Source: Saprospiraceae bacterium
GTDB taxonomy: Bacteria; Bacteroidota; Bacteroidia; Chitinophagales; Saprospiraceae
NCBI GenBank assembly: GCA_020630955.1
Contig: JAHDIE010000002.1
Location: forward strand, 62,001-126,000
Length of the DNA: 64,000 nucleotides
Reading direction: 5' to 3'
Part shown: in pieces, positions 29,074 to 37,676 of the stretch
How positions within the stretch are numbered: position 1 is the stretch's first letter
Layout: each line of letters begins with the position of its first letter
Notes under the pieces: model-generated
The model's database searches: none
What the model was told of the DNA's origin: nothing
Seen by the model: the letters and a program-made list of their open reading frames with translations, nothing else
Position numbers and translations under genes: made by a program

Positions 29074-29942
29074 TCTTATTAGACGGAAAGGCTTTGTCTA
29101 AACAAATTAAACAAGAGATAAAAACCGAGGTAGATGCCTTAAGAAAATCTGGAGGAAATATTCCTCATCTCGCAGCTGTAATAGTTGGTGATAATCCAGC
29201 AAGCGAATCTTATGTTAAAAATAAAGTAAAATCCAGTGATGAAGTTGGATTTGAATCAACTGTAATTAAAAAAGATGCAAATATTTCTGAGGAGGAATTA
29301 TTGGAGATTGTCGATAGCCTGAATAAAAATTCTGATGTTGATGGATTTATTGTTCAATTGCCCTTGCCAAGGCATATTGATCCTGACAAAATTGTGTTGG
29401 CAATCGATCCACAGAAAGATGTAGATGGTTTTCATCCATTCAATTTTGGCAGTATGGCGCAAGGACTTGATGCTTATCTACCGGCGACACCATACGGCAT
29501 ATTGTTGATGTTGGAAAGATACAATATAGAAACGGAAGGAAAGGAAGTGGTTGTTTTAGGAAGAAGTAATATTGTTGGTTCTCCAATTAGTATTCTTTTG
29601 TCTAGAAAAGGTAACCCAGGTAATGCTACAGTTACCATAACACATAGTAGAACTAAGGATTTAGATTCGGTATTAAAAAAGGCTGATATTATTATTGCTG
29701 CTATAGGCAGAGACAGATTTGTGAAATCCCATCAAGTGAAAGAAGGTGTTGTGATCATAGATGTAGGAATTAATAGAATAAGTGATCCATCAAGGAAAAA
29801 AGGATCTCGACTTGTTGGCGATTGTGATTTCGATGATTTGCAAAATACAGCATCACATATGACTCCTGTTCCTGGAGGTGTGGGGCCAATGACAGTTACA
29901 GCATTATTGCTGAATACATTGAAGGCTGCAAAAAATAAATAA
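29070..29942 (+). CDS. folD: Methylenetetrahydrofolate dehydrogenase/cyclohydrolase
   Basis: Bifunctional folate enzyme that interconverts 5,10-methylene-, methenyl- and 10-formyl-THF, using NADP. The 290 residues carry the family landmarks: ESYVKNKVKSSDEVGF with the catalytic Lys, DGFIVQLPLPRHID, PATPYGILLMLERY, the nucleotide site VVLGRSNIVGSPI and the closing TPVPGGVGPMTVTALL. The domain is full length. It overlaps PAP2 by 4 bases and prmA by 1 base. Confidence 0.97.
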   Translation: MILLDGKALSKQIKQEIKTEVDALRKSGGNIPHLAAVIVGDNPASESYVKNKVKSSDEVGFESTVIKKDANISEEELLEIVDSLNKNSDVDGFIVQLPLPRHIDPDKIVLAIDPQKDVDGFHPFNFGSMAQGLDAYLPATPYGILLMLERYNIETEGKEVVVLGRSNIVGSPISILLSRKGNPGNATVTITHSRTKDLDSVLKKADIIIAAIGRDRFVKSHQVKEGVVIIDVGINRISDPSRKKGSRLVGDCDFDDLQNTASHMTPVPGGVGPMTVTALLLNTLKAAKNK

Positions 29943-30769
29943 TGGCTTGGTATGAATTTCTAGTTGGCTTCCACGCAGAAAAAAAAGAAATTGTAAATGC
30001 CTTTTTGATATCAATTGGTGCAGATGCAATATTGGATAACGAAGACCATTTTATTTGTTATAAAAATAATCCTGATAACCTAGAAGAATTCTGTGAACAG
30101 ATTAGAGATTTACCTGGAGTGAAAGGAAACATCGATTATAATCTCTGTGAAGAGAAAAATTGGAATGCCGACTGGGAATCTAATTATGAACCAATTTCAA
30201 TTTCTGACATCTGCTCAATTCGTGCAGAGTTTCATCCAAAAAATTTATTAGCACAAAACGAAATAATTATAAGGCCTCAAATGGCTTTTGGAACTGGACA
30301 TCATGCAACAACCTATATGATGATCGAAATGATGAATCAAATTGAACTTTTTGGCAAAGAGGTATTAGATTATGGTTGTGGTACCGGAATACTTGCTGTT
30401 TTTGCAGGCTTGCAAAAGGCGAAATGTGTCACAGGGGTTGATATCGAGGTTCCAGCTATTGAAAATTCTACACTCCATCGAGAACTTAATAATTTAGATC
30501 CAAACTCTATAAAGTTTTTATTGGGAGGGCTTGATGTTATAGCTAATGAAAAATTCGAAGTAATTTTAGCTAATATTAATCGCAAAGTTTTACTTCAAAC
30601 CAAAGATGGAATAAAGCAAGCATTACATCCAAATGGCCTTTTGATTATGTCTGGGATCCTTGAAGAAGATGAGTCTCTTTTGGTAAATCATTATAGCTCT
30701 GATTTTCACTTGATCGAGAAAAAGAAAAAAGAAGACTGGTTGTGTTTTTTATGGAGGGCTAAAAATTAA
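29942..30769 (+). CDS. prmA: Ribosomal protein L11 methyltransferase
   Basis: SAM-dependent methyltransferase for ribosomal protein L11. The 275 residues have the short N-terminal L11-binding domain (1-60) and a Rossmann methyltransferase domain with PQMAFGTGHHATT, motif I DYGCGTGILAVFAG and motif IV ILANINRKVL, all diagnostic of PrmA. Its ATG overlaps the folD TAA as TAATG. The last 11 bases overlap the convergent maf gene, so the two mRNAs are antisense at their ends. Confidence 0.95.
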   Translation: MAWYEFLVGFHAEKKEIVNAFLISIGADAILDNEDHFICYKNNPDNLEEFCEQIRDLPGVKGNIDYNLCEEKNWNADWESNYEPISISDICSIRAEFHPKNLLAQNEIIIRPQMAFGTGHHATTYMMIEMMNQIELFGKEVLDYGCGTGILAVFAGLQKAKCVTGVDIEVPAIENSTLHRELNNLDPNSIKFLLGGLDVIANEKFEVILANINRKVLLQTKDGIKQALHPNGLLIMSGILEEDESLLVNHYSSDFHLIEKKKKEDWLCFLWRAKN

Positions 30770-31325
30770 TTAATTCCTTATATAGCTTTGCTGTTGGTAA
30801 GCCCATGATATTTGTGTAACTTCCATTGATTCTGGATACTTTATTATGGCCAAACCATTCTTGAATTCCATAGGCACCAGCTTTATCAAGTGGTGAAAAA
30901 TTTTCAATATAATATTCAATTTCTTCTTCAGTAATTTTCGAAATCACTACTTCTGAAGAGTCAGAAAAGCTAACAAACTTACTTTGGCTCATCAAGCAAA
31001 CACCAGTGATGACCTTATGTTTGTTTTCTGATAACTTATTAAGCATATCTTTAGCTTCCGCAAAAGTTTTTGGTTTACCTAGAATTTCACCTTGATGTAA
31101 AACAATTGTATCAGCAGTGATTATTATGGTATTTAAGTCTAATGAATCCTTAAATGCATTTGCTTTTTTTTCTGCAATATATTCTGCAACCTTATGGCTG
31201 TCCATGTCAGAGGGAAATGACTCATCTACATCTTTGATTTTAACTTCAAATTTGAAGCCCATTTCTTCTAATAGCCACTTCCTTCTTGGTGATTGTGAGG
31301 CAAGAATAATTTTTTGTGTATTCAT
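30759..31325 (-). CDS. maf: Maf-family nucleoside triphosphate pyrophosphatase
   Basis: Hydrolyses dTTP/UTP or modified nucleotides to monophosphates and keeps them out of nucleic acid. The 188 residues contain the signature start LASQSPRRKWLLEEMG, the catalytic ITADTIVLHQGEILGKP and the DKAGAYGIQEWFG segment. The WFG wording follows the dTTP/UTP pyrophosphatase (YhdE-like) class in general layout. It lies 2 bases after the UbiA-like gene and ends the ferredoxin-iscX-kdsC-ubiA-maf run. Confidence 0.93.
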   Translation of the reverse strand: MNTQKIILASQSPRRKWLLEEMGFKFEVKIKDVDESFPSDMDSHKVAEYIAEKKANAFKDSLDLNTIIITADTIVLHQGEILGKPKTFAEAKDMLNKLSENKHKVITGVCLMSQSKFVSFSDSSEVVISKITEEEIEYYIENFSPLDKAGAYGIQEWFGHNKVSRINGSYTNIMGLPTAKLYKELINF

Positions 31326-31327
31326 CT

Positions 31328-32227
31328 TTATATTGATAGATAAAATAAATAGATTAATCCAAATGCCATCGATACTTTTATTAAAGTTGAGATAAACTTA
31401 AAGTCAGCACTTGTTCTTGCTGAGTAAGTTTTTACAGATACCAAAATAATTAATACTAGAGCAGGTGCAAAAATTAATTTTTGTATGTTAGTATTATTGG
31501 AAGTAAGAATCCATGTTGTACATATTGTTGCTAATGTTAGTAAAAAAAATATAGCAAAAAAGATTGCTTTATCAATCCCAATTTTTATTGGTAGAGTTTC
31601 CATCCCATATTGAGCATCCCCTTTAATATCTTGACAATCTTTTATTATTTCTCTTGCGATGGAGCTAAAAAAAATAAAGGACATAAAGATCAATAAAGTA
31701 ATTTGTTTATCATCAGAAATCATACCTTCTATCTTTGAATGGGTAAACCAAAGAACCCCAATTACCAAACTACTATAAGTTGATACCAATACATTTCCAA
31801 TGAGACCTTTCCCTTTAAAATGCGAAGCATAAATAAAAAGGAATAAAACAGCAATTATATAAATTGTAGAATAATTTAGCTTGTCTAACAATTGGGAGAT
31901 ATAAATAGCTAATCCAAACCCAATTAATGTAACACCAAAATAAGGTAAGATCAATTCGACTTTATTCAACTGCAATTTATTAGGTTTATTGATTAAGTCT
32001 ATATCGTAATCAAAATAATCATTGATTATATATCCACCAATTGTGATCAATAGGGTGCAAACCATGATGGAAAAATAAATAAAAAATTCAATTGAAATTG
32101 GAATTGAAAATAGCTTATTCCAAGAATACAAATATGCAAGCACAATTATTTGTGTGAAGGCAACAATAATAAGATTAATGGGTCTTGAATGATATAGAAG
32201 TTGTCTAAATCGAATCAAAATTACCAA
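31328..32227 (-). CDS. UbiA-family prenyltransferase
   Basis: Integral membrane prenyltransferase of 299 residues with about eight to nine helices. The two Asp-rich pyrophosphate-binding motifs are clear: GYIINDYFDYDIDLINKPNK near residue 65 and REIIKDCQDIKGDAQYG near residue 190. Similar proteins in Bacteroidota are often labelled geranylgeranylglycerol-phosphate geranylgeranyltransferase, but the acceptor is not determined by sequence. The start is TTG and overlaps the KdsC-like gene by 7 bases. It could also serve menaquinone or haem synthesis. Confidence 0.85.
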   Translation of the reverse strand: MVILIRFRQLLYHSRPINLIIVAFTQIIVLAYLYSWNKLFSIPISIEFFIYFSIMVCTLLITIGGYIINDYFDYDIDLINKPNKLQLNKVELILPYFGVTLIGFGLAIYISQLLDKLNYSTIYIIAVLFLFIYASHFKGKGLIGNVLVSTYSSLVIGVLWFTHSKIEGMISDDKQITLLIFMSFIFFSSIAREIIKDCQDIKGDAQYGMETLPIKIGIDKAIFFAIFFLLTLATICTTWILTSNNTNIQKLIFAPALVLIILVSVKTYSARTSADFKFISTLIKVSMAFGLIYLFYLSI

Positions 32228-32715
32228 TTATTACTTATTCGCAATGTGCGCTCTACAACATCTCTAACACAACCATAACCACCTTTATATGGACTAATAT
32301 AATCGCAGATTTCGATGACTTCATTTACTGCATCAAAAGGACAGCTGGATAAAAGCACTTCTTTAAGTACTTCTATGTCGGACAGATCATCCCCCATGTA
32401 AAGGCACTTTTTAGGATTGATGTTAGTAGTTTGACAAAATTTGCGGAACGTATTTAATTTTCGATCAACTCCTGCATAGATATAAGGAATATCTAATCCT
32501 TTTAATCTAGAAGTTACTCCTTTGGAGTTCCCTTTTGTTATGATAGAAATGTTTATTCCTTTCTTAATGGCTTTTTTTATGGCCAAGCCATCTTGGGTAT
32601 TCATTGATCTTAACAATTGACCCTCTTCAGTAATCAGTATATCAGAATTAGTAAATACACCATCTATATCAAATATCAAGGTGTTAATTTGAGCAAATTT
32701 TTTAAAAACATTCAT
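32221..32715 (-). CDS. kdsC: KdsC-like HAD phosphatase (Kdo-8-phosphate phosphatase)
   Basis: Predicted to dephosphorylate Kdo-8-phosphate in lipopolysaccharide core synthesis. The 164 residues form the small cap-less C0 HAD fold: nucleophile/acid pair D16/D18 in IFDIDGVFTNSDI, LRSMNTQDGLAIKK, a Ser/Thr-Lys motif in ITKGNSKGVTSR and the metal Asp in YMGDDLSDIEVL. The DGVFTD-like start and GGYGCVRDVVERTL end are typical of KdsC. Related small HADs include N-acylneuraminate cytidylyltransferase C-domains. waaA elsewhere in the window supports a Kdo role. Confidence 0.87.
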   Translation of the reverse strand: MNVFKKFAQINTLIFDIDGVFTNSDILITEEGQLLRSMNTQDGLAIKKAIKKGINISIITKGNSKGVTSRLKGLDIPYIYAGVDRKLNTFRKFCQTTNINPKKCLYMGDDLSDIEVLKEVLLSSCPFDAVNEVIEICDYISPYKGGYGCVRDVVERTLRISNNW

Positions 32716-32723
32716 TCAACGGC

Positions 32724-32969
32724 TTAATTATTGTCTCTCCATTCATAGACCCATTTTGCTTGAATCTGTTCTAAATGCCCTTCATTGGAATCTTCTTTTT
32801 TTCCAGTAAAAGAATCAATTTCTAAAATCCACTGTAATAAGTCAGTAAATCGGATTCTATAGATTTTATTCTCAGTAAATTCAGCACCAAATCGCTCGTA
32901 TAATTTCATGGCGATATCTTCGTGGTCTTCCCACCCTATAGGTAAGTTGTCAAAATCTTCGAAGGACAT
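32724..32969 (-). CDS. iscX: IscX-like Fe-S assembly protein
   Basis: Small acidic protein of 81 residues resembling IscX (YfhJ), which binds IscS and iron and modulates Fe-S assembly. Matching features are GWEDHEDIAMKLYERFGAE, the RFTDLLQWILEI core (family VRFTDL), SNEGHLEQIQAKWVYEW, and many surface Asp/Glu. It lies between the ferredoxin gene (11-base gap) and the KdsC-like gene (8-base gap). No iscU, hscA or hscB is next to it; the IscS-like gene is about 7.5 kb away on the same strand. Confidence 0.85.
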   Translation of the reverse strand: MSFEDFDNLPIGWEDHEDIAMKLYERFGAEFTENKIYRIRFTDLLQWILEIDSFTGKKEDSNEGHLEQIQAKWVYEWRDNN

Positions 32970-32980
32970 ATTTAAAATTT

Positions 32981-33322
32981 TTAATGTTCGTGACCTATAA
33001 TTTGAGATTGATCAGGTATAGTTACTTCAATTTCTGCATTTTCATCAAGGATTATGCACTGACAGCCTAATCTTGACTCAATTCTTGGGTCTATGGCTCT
33101 ATCAACAAAATCTTCTTCTTTATCTGAAATTTCTTCAATACTTTCTTCACCTTTATCAATGTAAATGTGGCAAGTGCTGCAAGCACAGACCCCACCGCAG
33201 TTATGATTCAAATGTACATCATGGTCTTCTGTGACTTCTAGGATACTTAATCCTGCTTCTACATTTTCTACAACCTTTTCTTTTAGTGTTTTATCCTCGA
33301 ATCTAAAAGTAATTTTTGCCAT
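32981..33322 (-). CDS. fdx: 2Fe-2S ferredoxin, adrenodoxin type
   Basis: Electron-transfer protein of 113 residues. Cluster ligands are C42, C48 and C51 (CGGVCACSTC, spacing C-x5-C-x2-C) and a fourth Cys near residue 90 in RLGCQC. Two extra Cys lie in the binding loops. The DHDVHLNHNCGG and SRLGCQCIILDE contexts match the ISC-type (Fdx) ferredoxins rather than plant-type. It is followed directly by iscX, supporting a role in Fe-S assembly. It is divergent from the AAA+ gene with 117 bases between starts. Confidence 0.92.
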   Translation of the reverse strand: MAKITFRFEDKTLKEKVVENVEAGLSILEVTEDHDVHLNHNCGGVCACSTCHIYIDKGEESIEEISDKEEDFVDRAIDPRIESRLGCQCIILDENAEIEVTIPDQSQIIGHEH

Positions 33323-33439
33323 GTATCTAATTTATGTTTAAATTGAATATTATAACGTCTCAAAGTAATGTGAGGTTCCAATATTGTATTTTGCTGCAAA
33401 TATGGCAGTTTTTTTATTGATTAATGAATAATCCTAGAT

Positions 33440-36064
33440 ATGTTGATGGAAGATCAATCGCTACCGAAGTTATATAAGTTTAAAGAACTAAAAGTTTATT
33501 CTTCTACAGAATGGCTAGCTGATAACAAGAAAAAATACCGTCAAGTCTTTGATCGCTATGATACCAGCTATATATATGCTGAATTGGCATTTTTTAACAA
33601 ATCCTTTGACTATGAGTCCTGGGACGTAGATGTGAACCTAAAATGTTTTGAATTAGGAAAGAATCCGAGAGAAATTTGTAACCTTGAATTTACAAAAAAG
33701 GTAAGTAAATACAATAATATTGTTCGTATTCGTGAAGGTTGGGGTAATAAGAGAAAAGGTGCATTCTGGAAAAAAGGGGTTTATTACTGGGAAGCTTGGC
33801 TGGATGGAGAAAAACAAGCAACAAAGTATTTTTATGTTGAAGATGTTGGAGAAAATTCGGCAGATGAAAATTTGTATTTCAAAATAGATTCAATTTCGTT
33901 ATTCGAGGGGCAATATGATGCACCATCGGACTCTGAAAAGGTTTATTACCGAGAATTTTCTGCTCAGGAAACCAAATATATTTATGCTGATATAAGTGTA
34001 GAAAACTTAATTCCTAATGGAACTTGGCATCTTGAAATTTTTGCAAAATTCTATAACGAAGCTCGAGAATTAAAAGGACAAGTAACAAAACTTGTTAAAG
34101 TAAAAGAGAGTGAAAAACTAATTCAAATTTCTGCAGGATGGGGGAGTAATACACCGGGATCTTGGAGGCCAGGAAACTATACTATGGAATTGATATTCTT
34201 AGACAAACTGATTGCAGATGTGAGTTTTGTGATTGGAGAAAACTTTGAAGAGGGTATTGTCCCGATAAGATTACCTCATCAAACTAAGGAAGAAGTAATT
34301 TCATTTGATCCCAATACAGCTTTGAACTTTGATGAGCTAATGGAAAAAATGGACGCCTTAATTGGATTAAAAGACATCAAAGAAAAAGTTAGAGAACATG
34401 CCATGTACTTAAAATTTCTTCAATTAAGGAAGGAAAAAGGAATAGAAAAGGGATCTATTGAAGATATTCATTCTGTATTTATCGGAAATCCAGGCACTGG
34501 TAAAACCACTGTAGCAAAAATGTTAGGGCTACTGTATAAAAAAATGGGATTATTAAGTAAAGGACACGTTCTTGAAGTGGATCGTGTTGATTTAGTAGGT
34601 GAATATATTGGTCAAACTGCTCCGAAAGTCAAAGAAGTAATTAAGAAAGCAAGAGGAGGAGTCTTGTTTATTGACGAAGCATATTCATTGGCAAGAACCA
34701 ATGATGATAGCAAAGATTTTGGAAGAGAAGTAGTGGAGATTTTGGTAAAAGAAATGTCCAATGGGAAAGGTGATCTATCTGTAATAGTTGCTGGTTATCC
34801 AAAAGAAATGAAGCATTTTATTGATTCGAATCCTGGATTAAAATCAAGATTCAAACAGTTTTTTGAATTCAAAGATTACTTACCTCAAGAATTATCCAGG
34901 ATTGCCGCCTTTGCTTGTGAATCAAAAGGAGTTTCCATGGATTTACCGGCAAAAGATTTGTTAGATCAAATTATTATTGAAGCTTTTAGAAATAGAGATA
35001 AATCTTTTGGAAACGCACGTTATGTGTTTGATCTGATAGAAAAGGCTAAAATAAATCTTGGACTACGAATTATGAGTCAAGAAAGCCCTAAAGAATTGGA
35101 AGACAATGTTTTAAGTCTTATCACAACCAGCGATATTGAATTAATCAATGTTGATAAAATAAATGAAAGTCCAAGAATACCAATTGATGAAAAATTATTA
35201 GCAGAAGCAATAAAAGAACTTAACGCGCTCATTGGAATAACACATATAAAAAATCAGATAAATGAACTAATTAGAGTAATTCAGTACCACCACCAAACAG
35301 GTAAAGATGTTCTTAACAATTATTTTCTTCATACTGTATTAATTGGTAATCCAGGAACGGGGAAAACAACTGTAGCTAGAATATTGGCTAAGATATACAA
35401 GGCTCTGGGGTTATTGGAAAGAGGCCATATGATTGAAACTGATCGGCAAGGATTAATCTCTGGATTTGTTGGTCAAACAGCAATTAAAACTGCTGAGAAA
35501 ATTGACGAAGCCATGGGAGGTGTTTTATTTGTTGATGAAGCATATGCTTTGTCAAACTATGGAGGTCTTCAAGGCGATTACGGTAATGAAGCTATCCAAA
35601 CCATTTTAAAGCGAATGGAGGATAGTCGAGGCCAATTTTTTGTTTTTGCAGCGGGTTATCCAAGTAACATGGAAGCTTTTTTAAAGGCAAATCCAGGTTT
35701 AAGTTCTAGATTTGATAAAATATTAAAATTTGAAGACTACTCTCAAGATGAATTATTTGAGATTGCCATAAAAATGATTTCTGATTTTAAGTATCAATTA
35801 AGTGAAGAAGCTAAACCTTTGTTATTCAGCATCTTATCGAATCTTCATATGAAGCGAGATAAGTACTTTGGAAATGCTAGAGATGTTAGAAAAATGATTC
35901 TAGAAATTATCAAGCAACAAAATTTACGAATAGCTCAGCAAAATTCATTGGGTGAAATTGTCACCGAAGAATCGGTAATTCAACTGGTTGATATAAAATC
36001 TTTAGACTTAAAAGCGGAAGAAGATATATTTAATAAATCTAAAATCGGATTTGGAAAAAGATAG
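33440..36064 (+). CDS. Double CbbX/CfxQ-type AAA+ ATPase with two N-terminal beta domains
   Basis: An 874-residue cytosolic protein with no signal peptide. Residues about 10-127 and 148-270 form two similar domains: both have YIYA(E/D) strands (SYIYAELAFFN, KYIYADISVEN), a W-D-V or W-H-L strand, and end with EGWGN / AGWGS, W, Y and W/M-E-L strands. This suggests an internal duplication of a beta-sandwich. Two complete CbbX-like AAA+ modules follow: Walker A GNPGTGKTT near residues 350 and 636, Walker B VLFIDEAYSL and VLFVDEAYAL, and C-terminal lids with FGNARYV / FGNARDV. Family members remodel Rubisco (CbbX) or act in ESX secretion (EccA) and sporulation (SpoVK). The target here is unknown. 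Confidence 0.85.
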   Translation: MLMEDQSLPKLYKFKELKVYSSTEWLADNKKKYRQVFDRYDTSYIYAELAFFNKSFDYESWDVDVNLKCFELGKNPREICNLEFTKKVSKYNNIVRIREGWGNKRKGAFWKKGVYYWEAWLDGEKQATKYFYVEDVGENSADENLYFKIDSISLFEGQYDAPSDSEKVYYREFSAQETKYIYADISVENLIPNGTWHLEIFAKFYNEARELKGQVTKLVKVKESEKLIQISAGWGSNTPGSWRPGNYTMELIFLDKLIADVSFVIGENFEEGIVPIRLPHQTKEEVISFDPNTALNFDELMEKMDALIGLKDIKEKVREHAMYLKFLQLRKEKGIEKGSIEDIHSVFIGNPGTGKTTVAKMLGLLYKKMGLLSKGHVLEVDRVDLVGEYIGQTAPKVKEVIKKARGGVLFIDEAYSLARTNDDSKDFGREVVEILVKEMSNGKGDLSVIVAGYPKEMKHFIDSNPGLKSRFKQFFEFKDYLPQELSRIAAFACESKGVSMDLPAKDLLDQIIIEAFRNRDKSFGNARYVFDLIEKAKINLGLRIMSQESPKELEDNVLSLITTSDIELINVDKINESPRIPIDEKLLAEAIKELNALIGITHIKNQINELIRVIQYHHQTGKDVLNNYFLHTVLIGNPGTGKTTVARILAKIYKALGLLERGHMIETDRQGLISGFVGQTAIKTAEKIDEAMGGVLFVDEAYALSNYGGLQGDYGNEAIQTILKRMEDSRGQFFVFAAGYPSNMEAFLKANPGLSSRFDKILKFEDYSQDELFEIAIKMISDFKYQLSEEAKPLLFSILSNLHMKRDKYFGNARDVRKMILEIIKQQNLRIAQQNSLGEIVTEESVIQLVDIKSLDLKAEEDIFNKSKIGFGKR

Positions 36065-36156
36065 AAATACTGTATTTATATAAGAGAAAGTAACTTTATA
36101 AGGATTTATCGTCCTAATCTATGTAAAAGCTTCTATTTAGTATCAAACAAAACATA

Positions 36157-37035
36157 ATGAATCAAAACCCTTTAAATTTTAATAATAAAAAGGATAGAAA
36201 CGACTTTTATATTGCTTTGGCTGTTATCTTATTTTTTGGGCTACTTTTTTGGTGGTTATTTACAAGTAAGAATTCAGTGGAAATTCCAGAAATTTCAACG
36301 GCAAAGGTTTTAGAATCTGTAGAGATTTTAGATCACGATAATGATGGCATTCCTGATAAAGAAGACAAATGTCCAGAGATTTATGGTGTCGTCCAAAATC
36401 ATGGATGTCCATTAGATTCTGATGGAGATGGGGTTTACGATGCACAAGACAAATGTCCAAATTTTGCAGGATCTATTGAATTAAACGGATGTCCAGCTGA
36501 TTCCGATGGAGATGGTATTCATGATGGAATTGATAAATGCCCAGAACTTGCAGGTGTACCGCTAAATGATGGTTGCCCTGCTGATTCTGATGGTGATGGT
36601 GTATATGATCATGAAGACAAATGTCCAAACAGATCTGGGCTTGCTTCCAATAATGGTTGTCCGAAAATTAAATTGGATGACACGGAAAGAGAAATCTTGA
36701 AAACTGCTTTAAAAACAGTGGAATTTGAAACAGGAAGCTCTAATTTGAAAGTTTCATCTAAAATTACTTTAGATAAAATCGTTGCCCTAATGACAAAATA
36801 TCCAGCTTATAAGCTCGCTATCAAAGGACACACAGACAACCAAGGGGATCCTTCGAAAAACTTAACTCTATCCAAAGAAAGAGCCAATGCAGCAAAATCT
36901 TACCTCGTGGATAAAGGAATCAGAGCAGCAAGAATAAGTGCCACAGGGTTTGGTGATAAAATTCCAATTTCAACAAATGAAACAGCTGAAGGAAGGCAAG
37001 AAAATAGACGTGTAGAATTCATTCCAAGCTATTAA
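36157..37035 (+). CDS. Membrane-anchored OmpA-domain protein with TSP3 calcium repeats
   Basis: A 292-residue envelope protein. A single N-terminal helix (about 16-35, FYIALAVILFFGLLFWWLFT) without a cleavage site looks like a signal anchor. Four thrombospondin type 3-like repeats follow (about 58-170), each with a D.D.DG..D..D.CP core and a NGCP end, likely to bind calcium. The OmpA peptidoglycan-binding domain covers about 180-292 (LAIKGHTDNQGDPSKN, RANAAKSYLVDKG, GRQENRRVEF). No beta-barrel is present. It would bridge the inner membrane and the wall. It starts 93 bases after the AAA+ gene and is closed by a terminator. Confidence 0.88.
   Translation: MNQNPLNFNNKKDRNDFYIALAVILFFGLLFWWLFTSKNSVEIPEISTAKVLESVEILDHDNDGIPDKEDKCPEIYGVVQNHGCPLDSDGDGVYDAQDKCPNFAGSIELNGCPADSDGDGIHDGIDKCPELAGVPLNDGCPADSDGDGVYDHEDKCPNRSGLASNNGCPKIKLDDTEREILKTALKTVEFETGSSNLKVSSKITLDKIVALMTKYPAYKLAIKGHTDNQGDPSKNLTLSKERANAAKSYLVDKGIRAARISATGFGDKIPISTNETAEGRQENRRVEFIPSY
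36334..36663 (+). repeat. Four tandem TSP3-coding repeats of about 80 bases
   Basis: Inside the OmpA gene, four units of about 27 codons encode the Asp-rich repeats; nucleotide similarity is visible in the GATTCTGATGGAGATGG-type cores. They are coding repeats that could expand or contract by recombination. Confidence 0.75.
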
Positions 37036-37063
37036 AAATAAAGCAGTATTAAAATAATGAAAG

Positions 37064-37098
37064 AAAGGCATGCAGGCAGAAAGTCTCATGCCTTTTTT
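37064..37098 (+). terminator. Intrinsic terminator after the TSP3-OmpA gene
   Basis: AAAGGCATG, a 14-base loop, then CATGCCTTT and six T. It starts 28 bases after the stop codon and lies between the convergent OmpA-domain gene and rlmH. Confidence 0.8.
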
Positions 37099-37123
37099 AC
37101 TCACTTTGCCTTGATAAAGAATA

Positions 37124-37597
37124 TTAATCATTGTGATACTTTTCTCCTTTCAATATTGTAAAAGATCTGTATAACTGTTCTAGAAAAATTAGTCTTATCA
37201 ATTGATGAGAAAAGGTCATTTTTGAAAGCGATATTTTGGAACTTGCTTTTTGCTTAAGTTCTTCTGAAAAACCATAAGCACCACCAACGGCAAAAACTAT
37301 ATGCTTACTTGATTGAAGCTGTTGCTTTTCTATAAAATTGGCAAATCCTCTAGAATTGAATTCTTTCCCGTTTTCATCCAAAAGAATAAGCAGATCCTCT
37401 TGTTTTAGTTCATCAAGATAAATCTTAGCCTCTTTCTTAAGCAATTCTTTTGAAGGTAACTTTTCTCCATTTTTTACACTCTTAAAAATTCTAACTTCAA
37501 AGCGACAATAATGCTTTATTCTTTTTTCTAAAAGCTTAATACCTTCAGAGATAAAATCATGTTTGTTTTTACCGATAAACCAAAGCGATATTTTCAT
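37124..37597 (-). CDS. rlmH: 23S rRNA pseudouridine(1915) methyltransferase RlmH
   Basis: SPOUT methyltransferase acting on m3-pseudouridine 1915 in helix 69 of the assembled ribosome. The 157 residues match the family length: start MKISLWFIGKNKHDFI, SAM-knot segment FAVGGAYGFSEEL and the C-terminal MTFSHQLIRLIFLEQLYRSF and YHND ending with the conserved His. The gene is monocistronic. A -7 promoter match lies only 4 bases before the ATG, suggesting a leaderless mRNA. Confidence 0.96.
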   Translation of the reverse strand: MKISLWFIGKNKHDFISEGIKLLEKRIKHYCRFEVRIFKSVKNGEKLPSKELLKKEAKIYLDELKQEDLLILLDENGKEFNSRGFANFIEKQQLQSSKHIVFAVGGAYGFSEELKQKASSKISLSKMTFSHQLIRLIFLEQLYRSFTILKGEKYHND

Positions 37598-37601
37598 TGA
37601 A

Positions 37602-37609
37602 CAAAGTTA
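37602..37609 (-). promoter_or_regulatory. Candidate -7 element for rlmH, leaderless
   Basis: On the minus strand TAACTTTG fits TAnnTTTG and ends 4 bases before the rlmH ATG, so transcription should start at or next to the start codon. No -33 match is seen. Confidence 0.4.
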
Positions 37610-37638
37610 TTGAATTGTAGCCATGCATTACTTTAATC

Positions 37639-37657
37639 AAGTTCAGTTTGTGAACTT
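37639..37657. repeat. Inverted repeat upstream of rlmH
   Basis: AAGTTCA - GTTTG - TGAACTT, a perfect 7-bp dyad, 42 bases before the rlmH start and close to the expected -33 region. It could be an operator. Confidence 0.35.
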
Positions 37658-37676
37658 TCAGACCATCAAACGTTTT

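Noticed and set aside
33440-36064. Rubisco activase CbbX
   Set aside because: Two ATPase modules and beta-rich N-terminal domains do not match CbbX, and no Rubisco or Calvin-cycle genes occur in the window.
36334-36663. CRISPR-like tandem repeat
   Set aside because: The repeats are in frame, encode Asp-rich TSP3 units and lack unique spacers.
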